The position numbers and the translations under genes were made by a program. The notes beneath the pieces are model-generated. The model saw nothing but the letters and a program-made list of their open reading frames with translations, was not told where the DNA came from and searched no databases. This document shows, one piece after another, positions 1 through 6,479 of a stretch of 7,839 nt of DNA; the first letter of the stretch is position 1; every line of letters begins with the position of its first letter. This DNA is from an uncultured Bacteroides sp. GTDB lineage: Bacteria > Bacteroidota > Bacteroidia > Bacteroidales > Bacteroidaceae. The DNA is taken from assembly GCA_947071285.1 (NCBI GenBank), contig CAMTFK010000213.1, forward strand, positions 1 through 7,839, written 5' to 3'.

Positions 1-107
1 TCTTTGTACCTAACCACTTATAGGTATGATTGATGAGATGGTTATTGAATTACTATCGGTTCTCCCAGAAACAAATGATAATCTACTAGGAATACAGAAC
101 TTTTATT

Positions 108-115
108 TATCTTTG
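108..115 (+). promoter_or_regulatory. Candidate Bacteroides -7 promoter element for the TA module
   Basis: TATCTTTG is an exact match to the Bacteroides -7 consensus TAnnTTTG. It lies 24 bases before the ATG at 140, so a transcript starting just downstream would have a leader of roughly 15-20 bases, which supports 140 as the antitoxin start. I see no clear TTTG -33 element upstream, so this rests on the -7 match alone. Bases 1-6 (TCTTTG) could be the tail of a second such element cut by the window edge. Confidence 0.5.
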
Positions 116-139
116 TATGGACTTAAAAAGAAATCGATT

Positions 140-385
140 ATGAACACTTTAGAATTGGAGGCTTATAAAGCTGAATTAGCCAGGGAAGTGTTGAGCATCA
201 ATAACCAAGAGGTGCTCGATACCATAAAAGACGTCATACGAAAAGGTAAAGATCTAACTAACACTCCCTATCGGATGGGCGTTAGAGAAGCCCGAAAACT
301 GTTGCAAGATTCTGAAAAGAGATTTGAAGAAGGAGAGTATGTCAGCGAAGAGGAGATGGAAGAATTTTATAATGCGCTGCAATAA
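140..385 (+). CDS. Antitoxin of a RelE/ParE-type toxin-antitoxin module
   Basis: This is a small protein of 81 residues, charged and probably mostly helical, starting MNTLELEAYKAELAREVL. The N-terminal half (residues 1-38) resembles the start of many short Bacteroides proteins encoded directly before RelE/ParE toxins. The C-terminal part (about residues 47-81) is rich in Glu and Lys and would suit the flexible toxin-wrapping segment of such antitoxins. I see no recognisable DNA-binding motif, so self-repression is only presumed by analogy. The stop TAA shares its last A with the ATG of the toxin gene, which implies translational coupling. The frame is open back to an ATG at 26 (119 residues), but the 38 extra residues do not look like the family. 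The ATG at 140 follows a TAnnTTTG element at a suitable distance and an A-rich stretch, so I prefer it. The antitoxin role is inferred mainly from position and size. Confidence 0.72.
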   Translation: MNTLELEAYKAELAREVLSINNQEVLDTIKDVIRKGKDLTNTPYRMGVREARKLLQDSEKRFEEGEYVSEEEMEEFYNALQ

Positions 386-729
386 TGAAAATACAATACG
401 ACATTGAAGCAAAGCGCCAAATAGGTGAGATTTTCAAATATGGGAAAATGAAATTTGGTGTTCAGACTGCTCTAAAATATAAAGAGAAACTCAGAGAAAA
501 AATAAGCACTTTAAAACAAAATCCTTTAATTGGTAACATTGAGTGGTTGTTAACCGACGAGGAACATGAGTATAGGTTCCTCTTAGTGAAACCATACAAA
601 ATAATATATTCCGTAAAAGGAGATATTATAAGGATTCATCTTTTTTGGCATATCCATCGCAACCCTGATATATTGAAAGACTATCCTATAGGGGTTTGTG
701 AGGAAGTATCTCCTTATGGAAAGATGTAA
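385..729 (+). CDS. RelE/ParE family toxin
   Basis: This 114-residue protein has the layout of the RelE/ParE superfamily. A first beta strand (MKIQYDIEAK) is followed by two helices (about residues 9-45, with the typical KEKLREKISTLKQNP run). The beta-sheet core then holds YRFLLVKPYKIIYSV (63-77), IIRIHLFWHIHRNP (81-94) and the Arg-Asn-Pro ending usual in the family. Family members either cleave mRNA on the ribosome (RelE) or poison DNA gyrase (ParE); sequence alone does not show which applies here. The conserved core ends near residue 97. The remaining 17 residues (YPIGVCEEVSPYGKM region) form a tail longer than in many members. The gene overlaps the antitoxin stop by one base, and its own stop directly abuts the stop of the opposite-strand transporter gene with no base between them. 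I see no frameshift or other sign of decay. Confidence 0.85.
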   Translation: MKIQYDIEAKRQIGEIFKYGKMKFGVQTALKYKEKLREKISTLKQNPLIGNIEWLLTDEEHEYRFLLVKPYKIIYSVKGDIIRIHLFWHIHRNPDILKDYPIGVCEEVSPYGKM

Positions 730-1932
730 TTATTGACTCTTCTTTTTCAAATTAGGCAAGAACCAAGTCACCAACCCCAGTAAAGGCATATAAGCGCAGA
801 CATTATAAACCGCTTCAATACCGAATTTATCCGCCATATTGCCCAATACGGCAGAAGCGATACCCGCTACTCCGAAAGCGAATCCGAAAAATAATCCGGA
901 AATCAATCCCAGTTTATTGGGCAGTAACTCTTGTGCATATAATAAGATGGCAGGGAAAGCAGATGAAAGCGTCAGCCCGACACAGAAACTCAATATGATT
1001 GTTGCAATCAATCCCACATGAGGCATCAGCAAACTGAATGGTGCAGCTCCGAGGATAGACCCCCAGATGACATATTTCCGTCCGACACGGTCACCGATAG
1101 GACCGCCCAGCAATGTCCCGATAGCTGTGGCCACAAGGAATACGAAGAGATAGAGCTGTGAATCCTGCACGCTTACCCCGAATTTATGAATCAGATAGAA
1201 AGTATAATAGCTGCTGAGGCTTGCCATATAAATATACTTCGAGAAGATTAGTATGAGTAGTATAGAAATGGATAGAACCGTTTTATCCATTGGCAGAGGC
1301 ATCTGCATATGTGGCTGGAGAGTGATGTGGTCACGTTTCAGCCGGGTTATATAACCTTTATACCATTTACCAACGGGAATCATCACTATGATTGCTATCA
1401 CAGATAAAATAGCAAACAGTGCAATGTTATGCCTGCTGTAAGGTGCAACTATCAGCGCCACCAATAACGGGCCAAGTGATCCTCCCAGGTTTCCACCCAC
1501 TTGGAACAGTGATTGTGCCAGTCCTCTTCTGCCTCCGGAAGCAAGGGAAGTTATGCGCGATGCCTCCGGATGAAGTACCGATGACCCTATACCTATGATG
1601 AATACGGAAAACAACACCCAATAAAGGTTGTTGGCAAATGCCAGGTTCAACAATCCTGTCATGGTGAATAACATACCCATCGGCAGCGTCCATGCAAACG
1701 GACGTTTATCGAAGAATAACCCGAATACCGGCTGAAAGACGGATGCAGACATTTGATAAACCAGTGTTATTAATCCGATTTGTGCGAAGCTCAGTGTCAA
1801 GTCTTCCTTAAAAAGCGGATAAGTGGCGGTAATCACCGATTGCAACAGGTCGTTCAGACAATGTGAAATACTTAATGCTATCAATATAGGATAAGCAATA
1901 GAACTGACCGGACGTTGTGTATTCTTTTGCAT
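730..1932 (-). CDS. fsr: MFS efflux transporter, fosmidomycin resistance (Fsr) family
   Basis: This is a 400-residue inner-membrane major facilitator protein with the 12-helix pattern: six hydrophobic segments before and six after a basic central loop at about residues 190-218. It matches E. coli Fsr closely along its length. Shared blocks include SHCLNDLLQS (23-32), HPEASR (121-126), ASGGRRGLAQSLFQVGGN (131-148), ILLILIFSKYIYMAS (224-238) and ELLPNKLGLISGLFFGFAFG (335-354). The MFS motif A copy GDRVGRK (280-286) lies at the start of the second half. Fsr exports fosmidomycin, an inhibitor of DXP reductoisomerase in the MEP isoprenoid pathway; the natural substrate is unknown. The gene lies 50 bases downstream of the kinase gene on the same strand, but a TAnnTTTG element in that gap suggests it can be transcribed alone. 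The start has no Shine-Dalgarno sequence, which is common in this phylum. Length and motifs look intact. Confidence 0.93.
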   Translation of the reverse strand: MQKNTQRPVSSIAYPILIALSISHCLNDLLQSVITATYPLFKEDLTLSFAQIGLITLVYQMSASVFQPVFGLFFDKRPFAWTLPMGMLFTMTGLLNLAFANNLYWVLFSVFIIGIGSSVLHPEASRITSLASGGRRGLAQSLFQVGGNLGGSLGPLLVALIVAPYSRHNIALFAILSVIAIIVMIPVGKWYKGYITRLKRDHITLQPHMQMPLPMDKTVLSISILLILIFSKYIYMASLSSYYTFYLIHKFGVSVQDSQLYLFVFLVATAIGTLLGGPIGDRVGRKYVIWGSILGAAPFSLLMPHVGLIATIILSFCVGLTLSSAFPAILLYAQELLPNKLGLISGLFFGFAFGVAGIASAVLGNMADKFGIEAVYNVCAYMPLLGLVTWFLPNLKKKSQ

Positions 1933-1961
1933 GATTGTTGCGCTTTAGTGTAAATTGGGCG

Positions 1962-1969
1962 CAAAGATA
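1962..1969 (-). promoter_or_regulatory. Candidate -7 promoter element for the fsr-like gene
   Basis: On the minus strand this reads TATCTTTG, an exact TAnnTTTG match. It lies in the 50-base gap between the kinase stop and the transporter start and ends 29 bases before the ATG. No good TTTG -33 partner is seen at the usual distance; that position would fall inside the kinase 3' end. If active, it would let the transporter be expressed independently of the kinase. Confidence 0.5.
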
Positions 1970-1982
1970 CAAAATAAAATGA

Positions 1983-4403
1983 TTAATACGGATGTGTAAA
2001 CCAGAAGCATGAACCTTCCCCTTCGGTCGATTCTACCCCTATTTTTCCTCCCATCTGTGTGACAATGCTTTTGCAGATGGAAAGTCCAAGTCCCGTACCT
2101 TGCGCAAAGGTGTTCAGTTTCACAAAACGTTCGAATATGTTGTCCAGATTTTCTTTGGGAATTCCGAGTCCTGTGTCGCGCACATAGAATTTAATCTCCT
2201 GAGGCGACGTTTGTTCGTATCCTAAAGAGATGCTGCCTTGCTTCGTAAACTTCAGTGCGTTGTTTATGAAGTTGGTGATGACTTGCGTAAACCGGTTTTT
2301 ATCCGTATGGATGTGACATTCGGGCAAATACTTCTCAAAAGCCAGCTCAACATCTCCTTTCACTTTCATCTGCATGGATTTTATGATTTCCCTACAACAG
2401 TCGTTTACATCCACATCCGTATAAACAAAGTCGAAGGTTTCGGCTTCTATCTTTGAAAGATCCAAGATATCCGATATCAGTTGTAAAAGCAGTTCATTGT
2501 TTGCCTCTACAATTTTTATGTATTCCTGGCGTTCCTCCCTGTCATCCGTTTCTGCCAGAAGGCTGGAAAAACCGACAATAGAATTGAGCGGAGTGCGTAT
2601 CTCATGGCTCATATTAGCCAGAAAGGCAGATTTCAAGCGGTCCAATTCCTCTGCTTTATCACGGGCAATGATTAGTTTCTGTTCTGTTTCTTTCAGAGGC
2701 GTAATATCGTAATTGATACACAGCATTTCAATGATTCCATCCTGTGGACGATAATCCCTGACCATTACATTTATACTAGTCCACGAATATTTTCCATTTC
2801 CTTTATTTACACGCACCTCTTTGCTCAGGCTGGTGTTTTTCCCTTCCTTCACTCCGCGTACAAAGTTCATCAACACCGCCCGGTCTTCCGGATGTACATG
2901 CGAATAGACACCGATTACCTGCGGCATGGGAGTATTTTCTTTTTCCCCTAAGTTCCGGTACCATGTGTCCTGCGCATAACCATCCCTGGTCATTATATTG
3001 AAGTGTGCAAAACCCACCTTGGCATAGTCGCCAATTAAAAGGAATAAATTTTCAAATTCCTGTATTTTGGTGTGTGCAGTCGTTGTCTCTGTTGTATCTA
3101 TATTAATAAAGAGATAATTGATAAACTGATTTTGAGAGTCATAAAGAGGAGTTACCCTTGTAGTTAGATTAATAACGTCTCCTCTGTGGCTTTTCACATA
3201 TTTATCAATCTTCGAGAAATCATAATTGATTGAGAAGTCCACGTTTTCCCTGGCTCTCAATTTCTCTTTAACATCCTTCGGAATATTGGGATTATCAAAT
3301 AAGGAAACTCCCAGCGCCTCTTCTTTGTCATTCAGACCGAATATCTCAATTTCCTTATCATTCATATCCACCAGATAACCGTCCTTGTCGTATAGCTCGA
3401 TGCCTACGGGCAGGTTTTTATAAATATTGCGAAGAATTTTTTCGCTATGATCCAATGCCTGGCGGTCCTCATTGGCCTGCAGTTCCGCTTTGCGCAACTG
3501 GAGGCAGATACTTATGATGTTCCCTAAAGAGGAAAACCATTGATGGTCTACATTGCTCCAAGTGCGATGTGTTCTCACCATATCTATACCCATATATCCC
3601 CATACTTTATCTTTGGATAGAAGTGGCACCACCATTACCGATTTAATATCTTGTGCTTCCAATGTATCCCGATAAACCTTGGCTTCGGCGGGCATATCAT
3701 TCAACGTATTCAGAATGATTGATTTCTTTTCTGAAATTTGTCGGTCCCACCAAAGAGAATCATCCCAGGCCACATTCTGCAAGAAGTCCAGCTCTTCAGA
3801 TATTCCTTCTGCTGTTGCTTCATAAATGCAACTCTGCACCTTATTTTTACGGTCTATTTCGAAAATATAGGTACGGTCTCCTTTGATTTGTCTAAGGAGA
3901 TCATCCAGAATTTTATTGATAATCTCTGTGATGTCATCCGACTGCAGGAAAGCGAGTAGTGAATGGGAAATATTGTTTTGCTGATAAAGCAAGCTGTTTA
4001 CCTGCAGAAAGTCGATGGGGGTATTCGTTTTTTCAGTTTGCTTGTCTATACATTGCAAGTAGCCTATGATATTTCTATATCCTTCTTCATCCGGCTGTTT
4101 ATAGCTGATTTTAGAATATACCCATACCTCTTCATCTTTAGCTTTGATAGGAAACATCTGTTCGTAAGTTCCTATGTTCGTAAGCGAAAAGAATTCGTTC
4201 CTGAGACGTTTCCGGTGGTCTTCCCGTATTCTTCCGTGGAAATCTTCAAAGCTGATCCGGTCGCTTTCGAGTCCAAGCAAGTCTATGATAAAGTCTGAAC
4301 AGATATACTGACGATTCTTCAGGTCTGATTCCCACCATCCCATTTGGGCCATTTGCGCAATCTGGCGATATTTATCACAGTCAAAGTTTGGCTTCTCTTT
4401 CAT
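1983..4403 (-). CDS. Soluble PAS-GAF-PAS-PAS sensor histidine kinase
   Basis: This 806-residue protein is a two-component sensor kinase. An N-terminal PAS-like domain (about 18-122, from MGWWESDLKN) is followed by a GAF domain (about 145-305; ends in VMVVPLLSKDKVWGYMGIDM and ISICLQLRKAEL). Two more PAS domains follow (about 322-440, from NIYKNLPVGIELYDKDGYLV; and about 450-570, with HPEDRA and a PAC-like end CINYDITPLKETEQ). A short coiled linker (570-592) leads to HisKA with the H-box SHEIRTPLNS, so His600 is the expected phosphoacceptor. The HATPase_c domain has an N-box NFINNALKFT (711-720), G1 DTGLGIP (743-749) and G2 GTGLGLS (769-775). All catalytic motifs are present. There is no membrane segment or signal peptide, so it is probably cytosolic and senses an internal signal or ligand; which one cannot be read from the sequence. 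It has no receiver domain and no adjacent response regulator, so its partner lies elsewhere. A weak AGGAG lies about 10 bases before the ATG. Confidence 0.92.
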   Translation of the reverse strand: MKEKPNFDCDKYRQIAQMAQMGWWESDLKNRQYICSDFIIDLLGLESDRISFEDFHGRIREDHRKRLRNEFFSLTNIGTYEQMFPIKAKDEEVWVYSKISYKQPDEEGYRNIIGYLQCIDKQTEKTNTPIDFLQVNSLLYQQNNISHSLLAFLQSDDITEIINKILDDLLRQIKGDRTYIFEIDRKNKVQSCIYEATAEGISEELDFLQNVAWDDSLWWDRQISEKKSIILNTLNDMPAEAKVYRDTLEAQDIKSVMVVPLLSKDKVWGYMGIDMVRTHRTWSNVDHQWFSSLGNIISICLQLRKAELQANEDRQALDHSEKILRNIYKNLPVGIELYDKDGYLVDMNDKEIEIFGLNDKEEALGVSLFDNPNIPKDVKEKLRARENVDFSINYDFSKIDKYVKSHRGDVINLTTRVTPLYDSQNQFINYLFINIDTTETTTAHTKIQEFENLFLLIGDYAKVGFAHFNIMTRDGYAQDTWYRNLGEKENTPMPQVIGVYSHVHPEDRAVLMNFVRGVKEGKNTSLSKEVRVNKGNGKYSWTSINVMVRDYRPQDGIIEMLCINYDITPLKETEQKLIIARDKAEELDRLKSAFLANMSHEIRTPLNSIVGFSSLLAETDDREERQEYIKIVEANNELLLQLISDILDLSKIEAETFDFVYTDVDVNDCCREIIKSMQMKVKGDVELAFEKYLPECHIHTDKNRFTQVITNFINNALKFTKQGSISLGYEQTSPQEIKFYVRDTGLGIPKENLDNIFERFVKLNTFAQGTGLGLSICKSIVTQMGGKIGVESTEGEGSCFWFTHPY

Positions 4404-4448
4404 AATCTTTTTGCTCCTGTTCTATGTTCCTATTAAAATCTCAGCGGG

Positions 4449-4456
4449 CAAATATA
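4449..4456 (-). promoter_or_regulatory. Candidate -7 promoter element for the histidine kinase gene
   Basis: The minus strand reads TATATTTG here, an exact TAnnTTTG match that ends 45 bases before the kinase ATG. A transcript from it would have a leader of about 40 bases carrying the weak AGGAG site. The region where a TTTG -33 element would sit reads CCAC, so only the -7 half is supported. Confidence 0.45.
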
Positions 4457-4504
4457 GAGATAACTTTTATATTTTAGTGGTTTTGTTGTAAAAAGAATGT
4501 TTGT

Positions 4505-4528
4505 GACTGTCTAAACCTATAGGCAGTC
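4505..4528. other. Hairpin in the divergent kinase / B6-kinase gap
   Basis: GACTGTCTA (4505-4513) pairs with TAGGCAGTC (4520-4528), giving nine base pairs with one G-U wobble and a six-base loop. On the + strand it is followed by GGCTTTTATC, which is too weak a T run for a convincing terminator. Its role is unknown; it could be a protein-binding inverted repeat or part of a transcribed leader. Confidence 0.4.
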
Positions 4529-4538
4529 GGCTTTTATC

Positions 4539-4556
4539 GAAGCAAGATGTTGCTTC
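4539..4556. other. Perfect 7-bp inverted repeat in the divergent gap
   Basis: GAAGCAA (4539-4545) and TTGCTTC (4550-4556) are perfect inverted copies around a four-base loop GATG. It lies ten bases after the previous hairpin and about 50 bases before the terminator-like hairpin in front of the B6 kinase gene. It could be an operator-like site or an RNA stem; a short repeat like this can also arise by chance. Confidence 0.35.
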
Positions 4557-4594
4557 CGGAGAAATTAATATCTCTAAACATTTTCTCTTTAAGC

Positions 4595-4625
4595 TTGTTC
4601 TTTACTCCCCGTAAAGTTATCTTTG
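4595..4625 (+). promoter_or_regulatory. Candidate promoter for the B6 kinase gene
   Basis: TTG at 4595-4597 and TATCTTTG at 4618-4625 are separated by 20 bases, which fits the Bacteroides -33 / -7 arrangement (TTTG, about 19-21 bases, TAnnTTTG). This is the only promoter in the window with both halves. Transcription would start near 4632, giving a leader of about 50 bases before the ATG at 4681. The -7 element lies in the loop and 3' arm of a strong hairpin, described separately. Confidence 0.6.
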
Positions 4626-4637
4626 CGGGGATTTTTT
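4607..4637 (+). terminator. Terminator-like hairpin overlapping the B6 kinase promoter
   Basis: CCCCGTAAAG (4607-4616) pairs with CTTTGCGGGG (4621-4630) as a ten-base-pair stem with one G-U pair and a TTAT loop, followed by A and six T. The shape is that of a rho-independent terminator for + strand transcription. No + strand gene lies upstream of it in the gap: the preceding gene is the divergent kinase, and the nearest + strand gene ends at 729. It may stop antisense or leader transcripts, insulate the promoter, or be coincidental to the promoter sequence that overlaps it. Confidence 0.55.
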
Positions 4638-4680
4638 GTGTGAAAGAAGAATGTGGTAGTATTGCGTAATAAACACTAAG

Positions 4681-5553
4681 ATGTATACAAATAAAGTAAA
4701 GCGAATAGCTGCCGTTCATGACCTGTCTGGTTTTGGACGCGTATCCCTCACGGTTGTCATCCCTATTTTGTCCTCAATGGGCTTTCAGGTCTGTCCCTTG
4801 CCGACGGCCGTACTGTCCAGCCATACGCAGTACCCGCAATTTTCCATCCTCGACCTGACGGATGAAATGCCTCGTATGATTGCCGAATGGAAAAAGCTGG
4901 ATATACAGTTTGATGCTTTCTATACAGGTTATTTGGGTTCTCCGCGACAGGTGCAGATTGTTTCGGATTTTATAGATGATTTTCGCCAGCCGGATGACTT
5001 GGTAGTGGTAGATCCGGTACTTGGAGACAACGGACGACTCTATACTAACTTTGACGAGTCTATGATTCGGGAGATGCGCCATTTGGCTGCAAAGGCGGAC
5101 GTAATTACTCCGAATCTGACTGAACTCTTCTATCTGATGGATAAGCCTTACAAAGCAGATAATACCGATGAAGAATTGAAGACCTATCTCCGGCTTTTGT
5201 CCGATGCAGGCCCGCAAGTAGTCATTATTACCAGTGTTCCCGTTCATGGCGAGAGTCACAAGACCTCAGTATATGCTTACAATCGGGTAGGAGACCGCTA
5301 CTGGAAAATTACCTGCCCGTATTTGCCCGCGCATTATCCGGGAACGGGAGATACCTTTACGAGCGTCATCACCGGAGCTTTATTGCAAGGCGACAGTCTT
5401 CCCATTGCATTGGATCGTGCCACGCAATTCATTCTTCAGGGCATCCGTGCCACTTTCGGTTATGAATATGATAACCGGGAAGGTATTTTACTTGAAAAAG
5501 TACTGCACAATCTGGATATGCCAATCCAAAGTGCCAGCTACGAATTGATTTGA
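4681..5553 (+). CDS. Pyridoxamine/pyridoxal kinase (PfkB/ribokinase fold)
   Basis: This 290-residue cytosolic enzyme of the pyridoxal kinase branch of the ribokinase superfamily uses ATP to phosphorylate the 5' hydroxyl of B6 vitamers, giving pyridoxal or pyridoxamine phosphate in PLP salvage. Visible motifs in order are HDLSGFGRVSL (13-23, substrate side), TGYLGSPRQ (82-90), the DPVLGDNGRLY block (111-121), TPNLTE (143-148), and the anion-hole and catalytic motif GTGDTF (221-226) with Asp224 as the expected base. The length is normal for the family. It resembles the type annotated as pyridoxamine kinase in Bacteroides and is related to PdxY/PdxK; I leave the symbol blank because vitamer preference cannot be read from the sequence. 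The start is the first ATG after a two-part promoter, without a clear Shine-Dalgarno. It is a single gene, divergent from the kinase and convergent with sucCD. Confidence 0.92.
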   Translation: MYTNKVKRIAAVHDLSGFGRVSLTVVIPILSSMGFQVCPLPTAVLSSHTQYPQFSILDLTDEMPRMIAEWKKLDIQFDAFYTGYLGSPRQVQIVSDFIDDFRQPDDLVVVDPVLGDNGRLYTNFDESMIREMRHLAAKADVITPNLTELFYLMDKPYKADNTDEELKTYLRLLSDAGPQVVIITSVPVHGESHKTSVYAYNRVGDRYWKITCPYLPAHYPGTGDTFTSVITGALLQGDSLPIALDRATQFILQGIRATFGYEYDNREGILLEKVLHNLDMPIQSASYELI

Positions 5554-5558
5554 ATGGG

Positions 5559-5595
5559 ATAAGGGGCTGAATCCGCTTTCGAATCAACCCCTTAT
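5559..5595. terminator. Shared hairpin between the convergent B6 kinase and sucD genes
   Basis: ATAAGGGG (5559-5566) pairs perfectly with CCCCTTAT (5588-5595). After one C-A mismatch, TGA/TCA and TC/GA extend the stem around an A-A mismatch. It begins five bases after the B6 kinase stop and ends eight bases before the sucD stop, so it can serve both genes as a bidirectional terminator. There is no long T run on either side, so it would be a weak or stem-dominated terminator. Confidence 0.65.
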
Positions 5596-5603
5596 GAGTT
5601 ATG

Positions 5604-6479
5604 TTATTTGTTTGGTAGTGAATCTTTTAATAAGGCCGGAACTTCTGCCGGTTCTTTGGCTACCCGTATCCCTGCTGCCGTGAGCGCTGCAATCTTTCCT
5701 TCTGCCGAACCTGAGCTGCCGGAAATGATAGCTCCTGCATGCCCCATTTGTTTTCCCGGAGGAGCCGATTGCCCGGCAATGAAAGCTACGACAGGTTTGG
5801 TCACATGTTCCTTTATATATTCAGCCGCCAGTTCTTCAGCATTCCCGCCAATTTCACCAATCATGACGATGGCTTCCGTGTCCTCATCGTTCTGGAACAT
5901 CTCCAGCAATTCGCGGAAGTAAAGGCCCACTACGGGATCGCCTCCCATACCGATGGCGGTGGACTGTCCCATGCCATTGACCGTAAGGTGGTAAACTATC
6001 TCATAAGTCAATGTGCCACTGCGGCTGATGACTCCGACATTTCCTTTTTTAAAAACATTACCGGGCAAGATGCCTGCCAGACTTTTCTCCGGAGATATTA
6101 AACCGGGACAATTGGGGCCGATGAGCATTGCACCTTTGAGTTGGGTGAAACGATAAGCCTTTACTACATCAAGGGTGGGGATACCTTCGGAGATACAAAT
6201 AATCAGTTTGATTCCCGCATCCGCTGCTTCCATAATGGCATCTGCCGCATGGCTTGCCGGCACGAATATGATGGAGGCATTGGCCTGCGTCTTTTCTACC
6301 GCTTCGTACATGGTGTTGAAAACGGGAAGCCCCTCAATGGTGCTGCCGCCTTTTCCGGGAGAAGTGCCGCCTACCACATGAGTGCCGTATTCTTTCATTT
6401 TCACAGCGTGAAAGTGCCCGTCTCGGCCTGTGATTCCTTGCACCAACAGGCGGGTCGATTTATCGATAAGTATGCTCAT
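5604..6479 (-). CDS. sucD: Succinyl-CoA synthetase (succinate-CoA ligase) alpha subunit
   Basis: This is the alpha subunit of the enzyme that interconverts succinyl-CoA plus ADP (or GDP) and phosphate with succinate, CoA and ATP (or GTP). The 291 residues match the family length. An N-terminal CoA-binding Rossmann domain (about 1-125) includes VQGITGRDG (13-21), GGTSPGKGG (37-45) and GPNCPG (121-126). The ligase domain follows, with ISRSGTLTYE (151-160) and GHAGAIISG (246-254), in which His247 is the expected phosphohistidine. All key residues are present. The start ATG overlaps the sucC stop as ATGA and is preceded by a strong ribosome site inside sucC, so the subunits are co-translated. In Bacteroides this step links the succinate pool to succinyl-CoA, which feeds methylmalonyl-CoA and propionate; that role is family knowledge, not visible here. 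Confidence 0.97.
   Translation of the reverse strand: MSILIDKSTRLLVQGITGRDGHFHAVKMKEYGTHVVGGTSPGKGGSTIEGLPVFNTMYEAVEKTQANASIIFVPASHAADAIMEAADAGIKLIICISEGIPTLDVVKAYRFTQLKGAMLIGPNCPGLISPEKSLAGILPGNVFKKGNVGVISRSGTLTYEIVYHLTVNGMGQSTAIGMGGDPVVGLYFRELLEMFQNDEDTEAIVMIGEIGGNAEELAAEYIKEHVTKPVVAFIAGQSAPPGKQMGHAGAIISGSSGSAEGKIAALTAAGIRVAKEPAEVPALLKDSLPNK

Noticed and set aside
1427..1693. Minus-strand open frame of 88 residues overlapping the transporter
   Set aside because: It is an alternative frame within the fsr-like gene, whose own frame is complete and conserved.
3963..4298. Plus-strand open frame of 111 residues antisense to the kinase N-terminus
   Set aside because: The kinase frame encodes recognisable PAS and GAF domains here; the antisense frame has no family-like features.
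4534..4719. Minus-strand open frame of 61 residues in the divergent gap
   Set aside because: It runs through the B6 kinase promoter and hairpin and over the kinase start, has no ribosome site and resembles no known protein.
4774..5259. Minus-strand open frame of 161 residues inside the B6 kinase gene
   Set aside because: It lies antisense to a clear kinase with intact motifs; its composition is that of a back-translated shadow frame.
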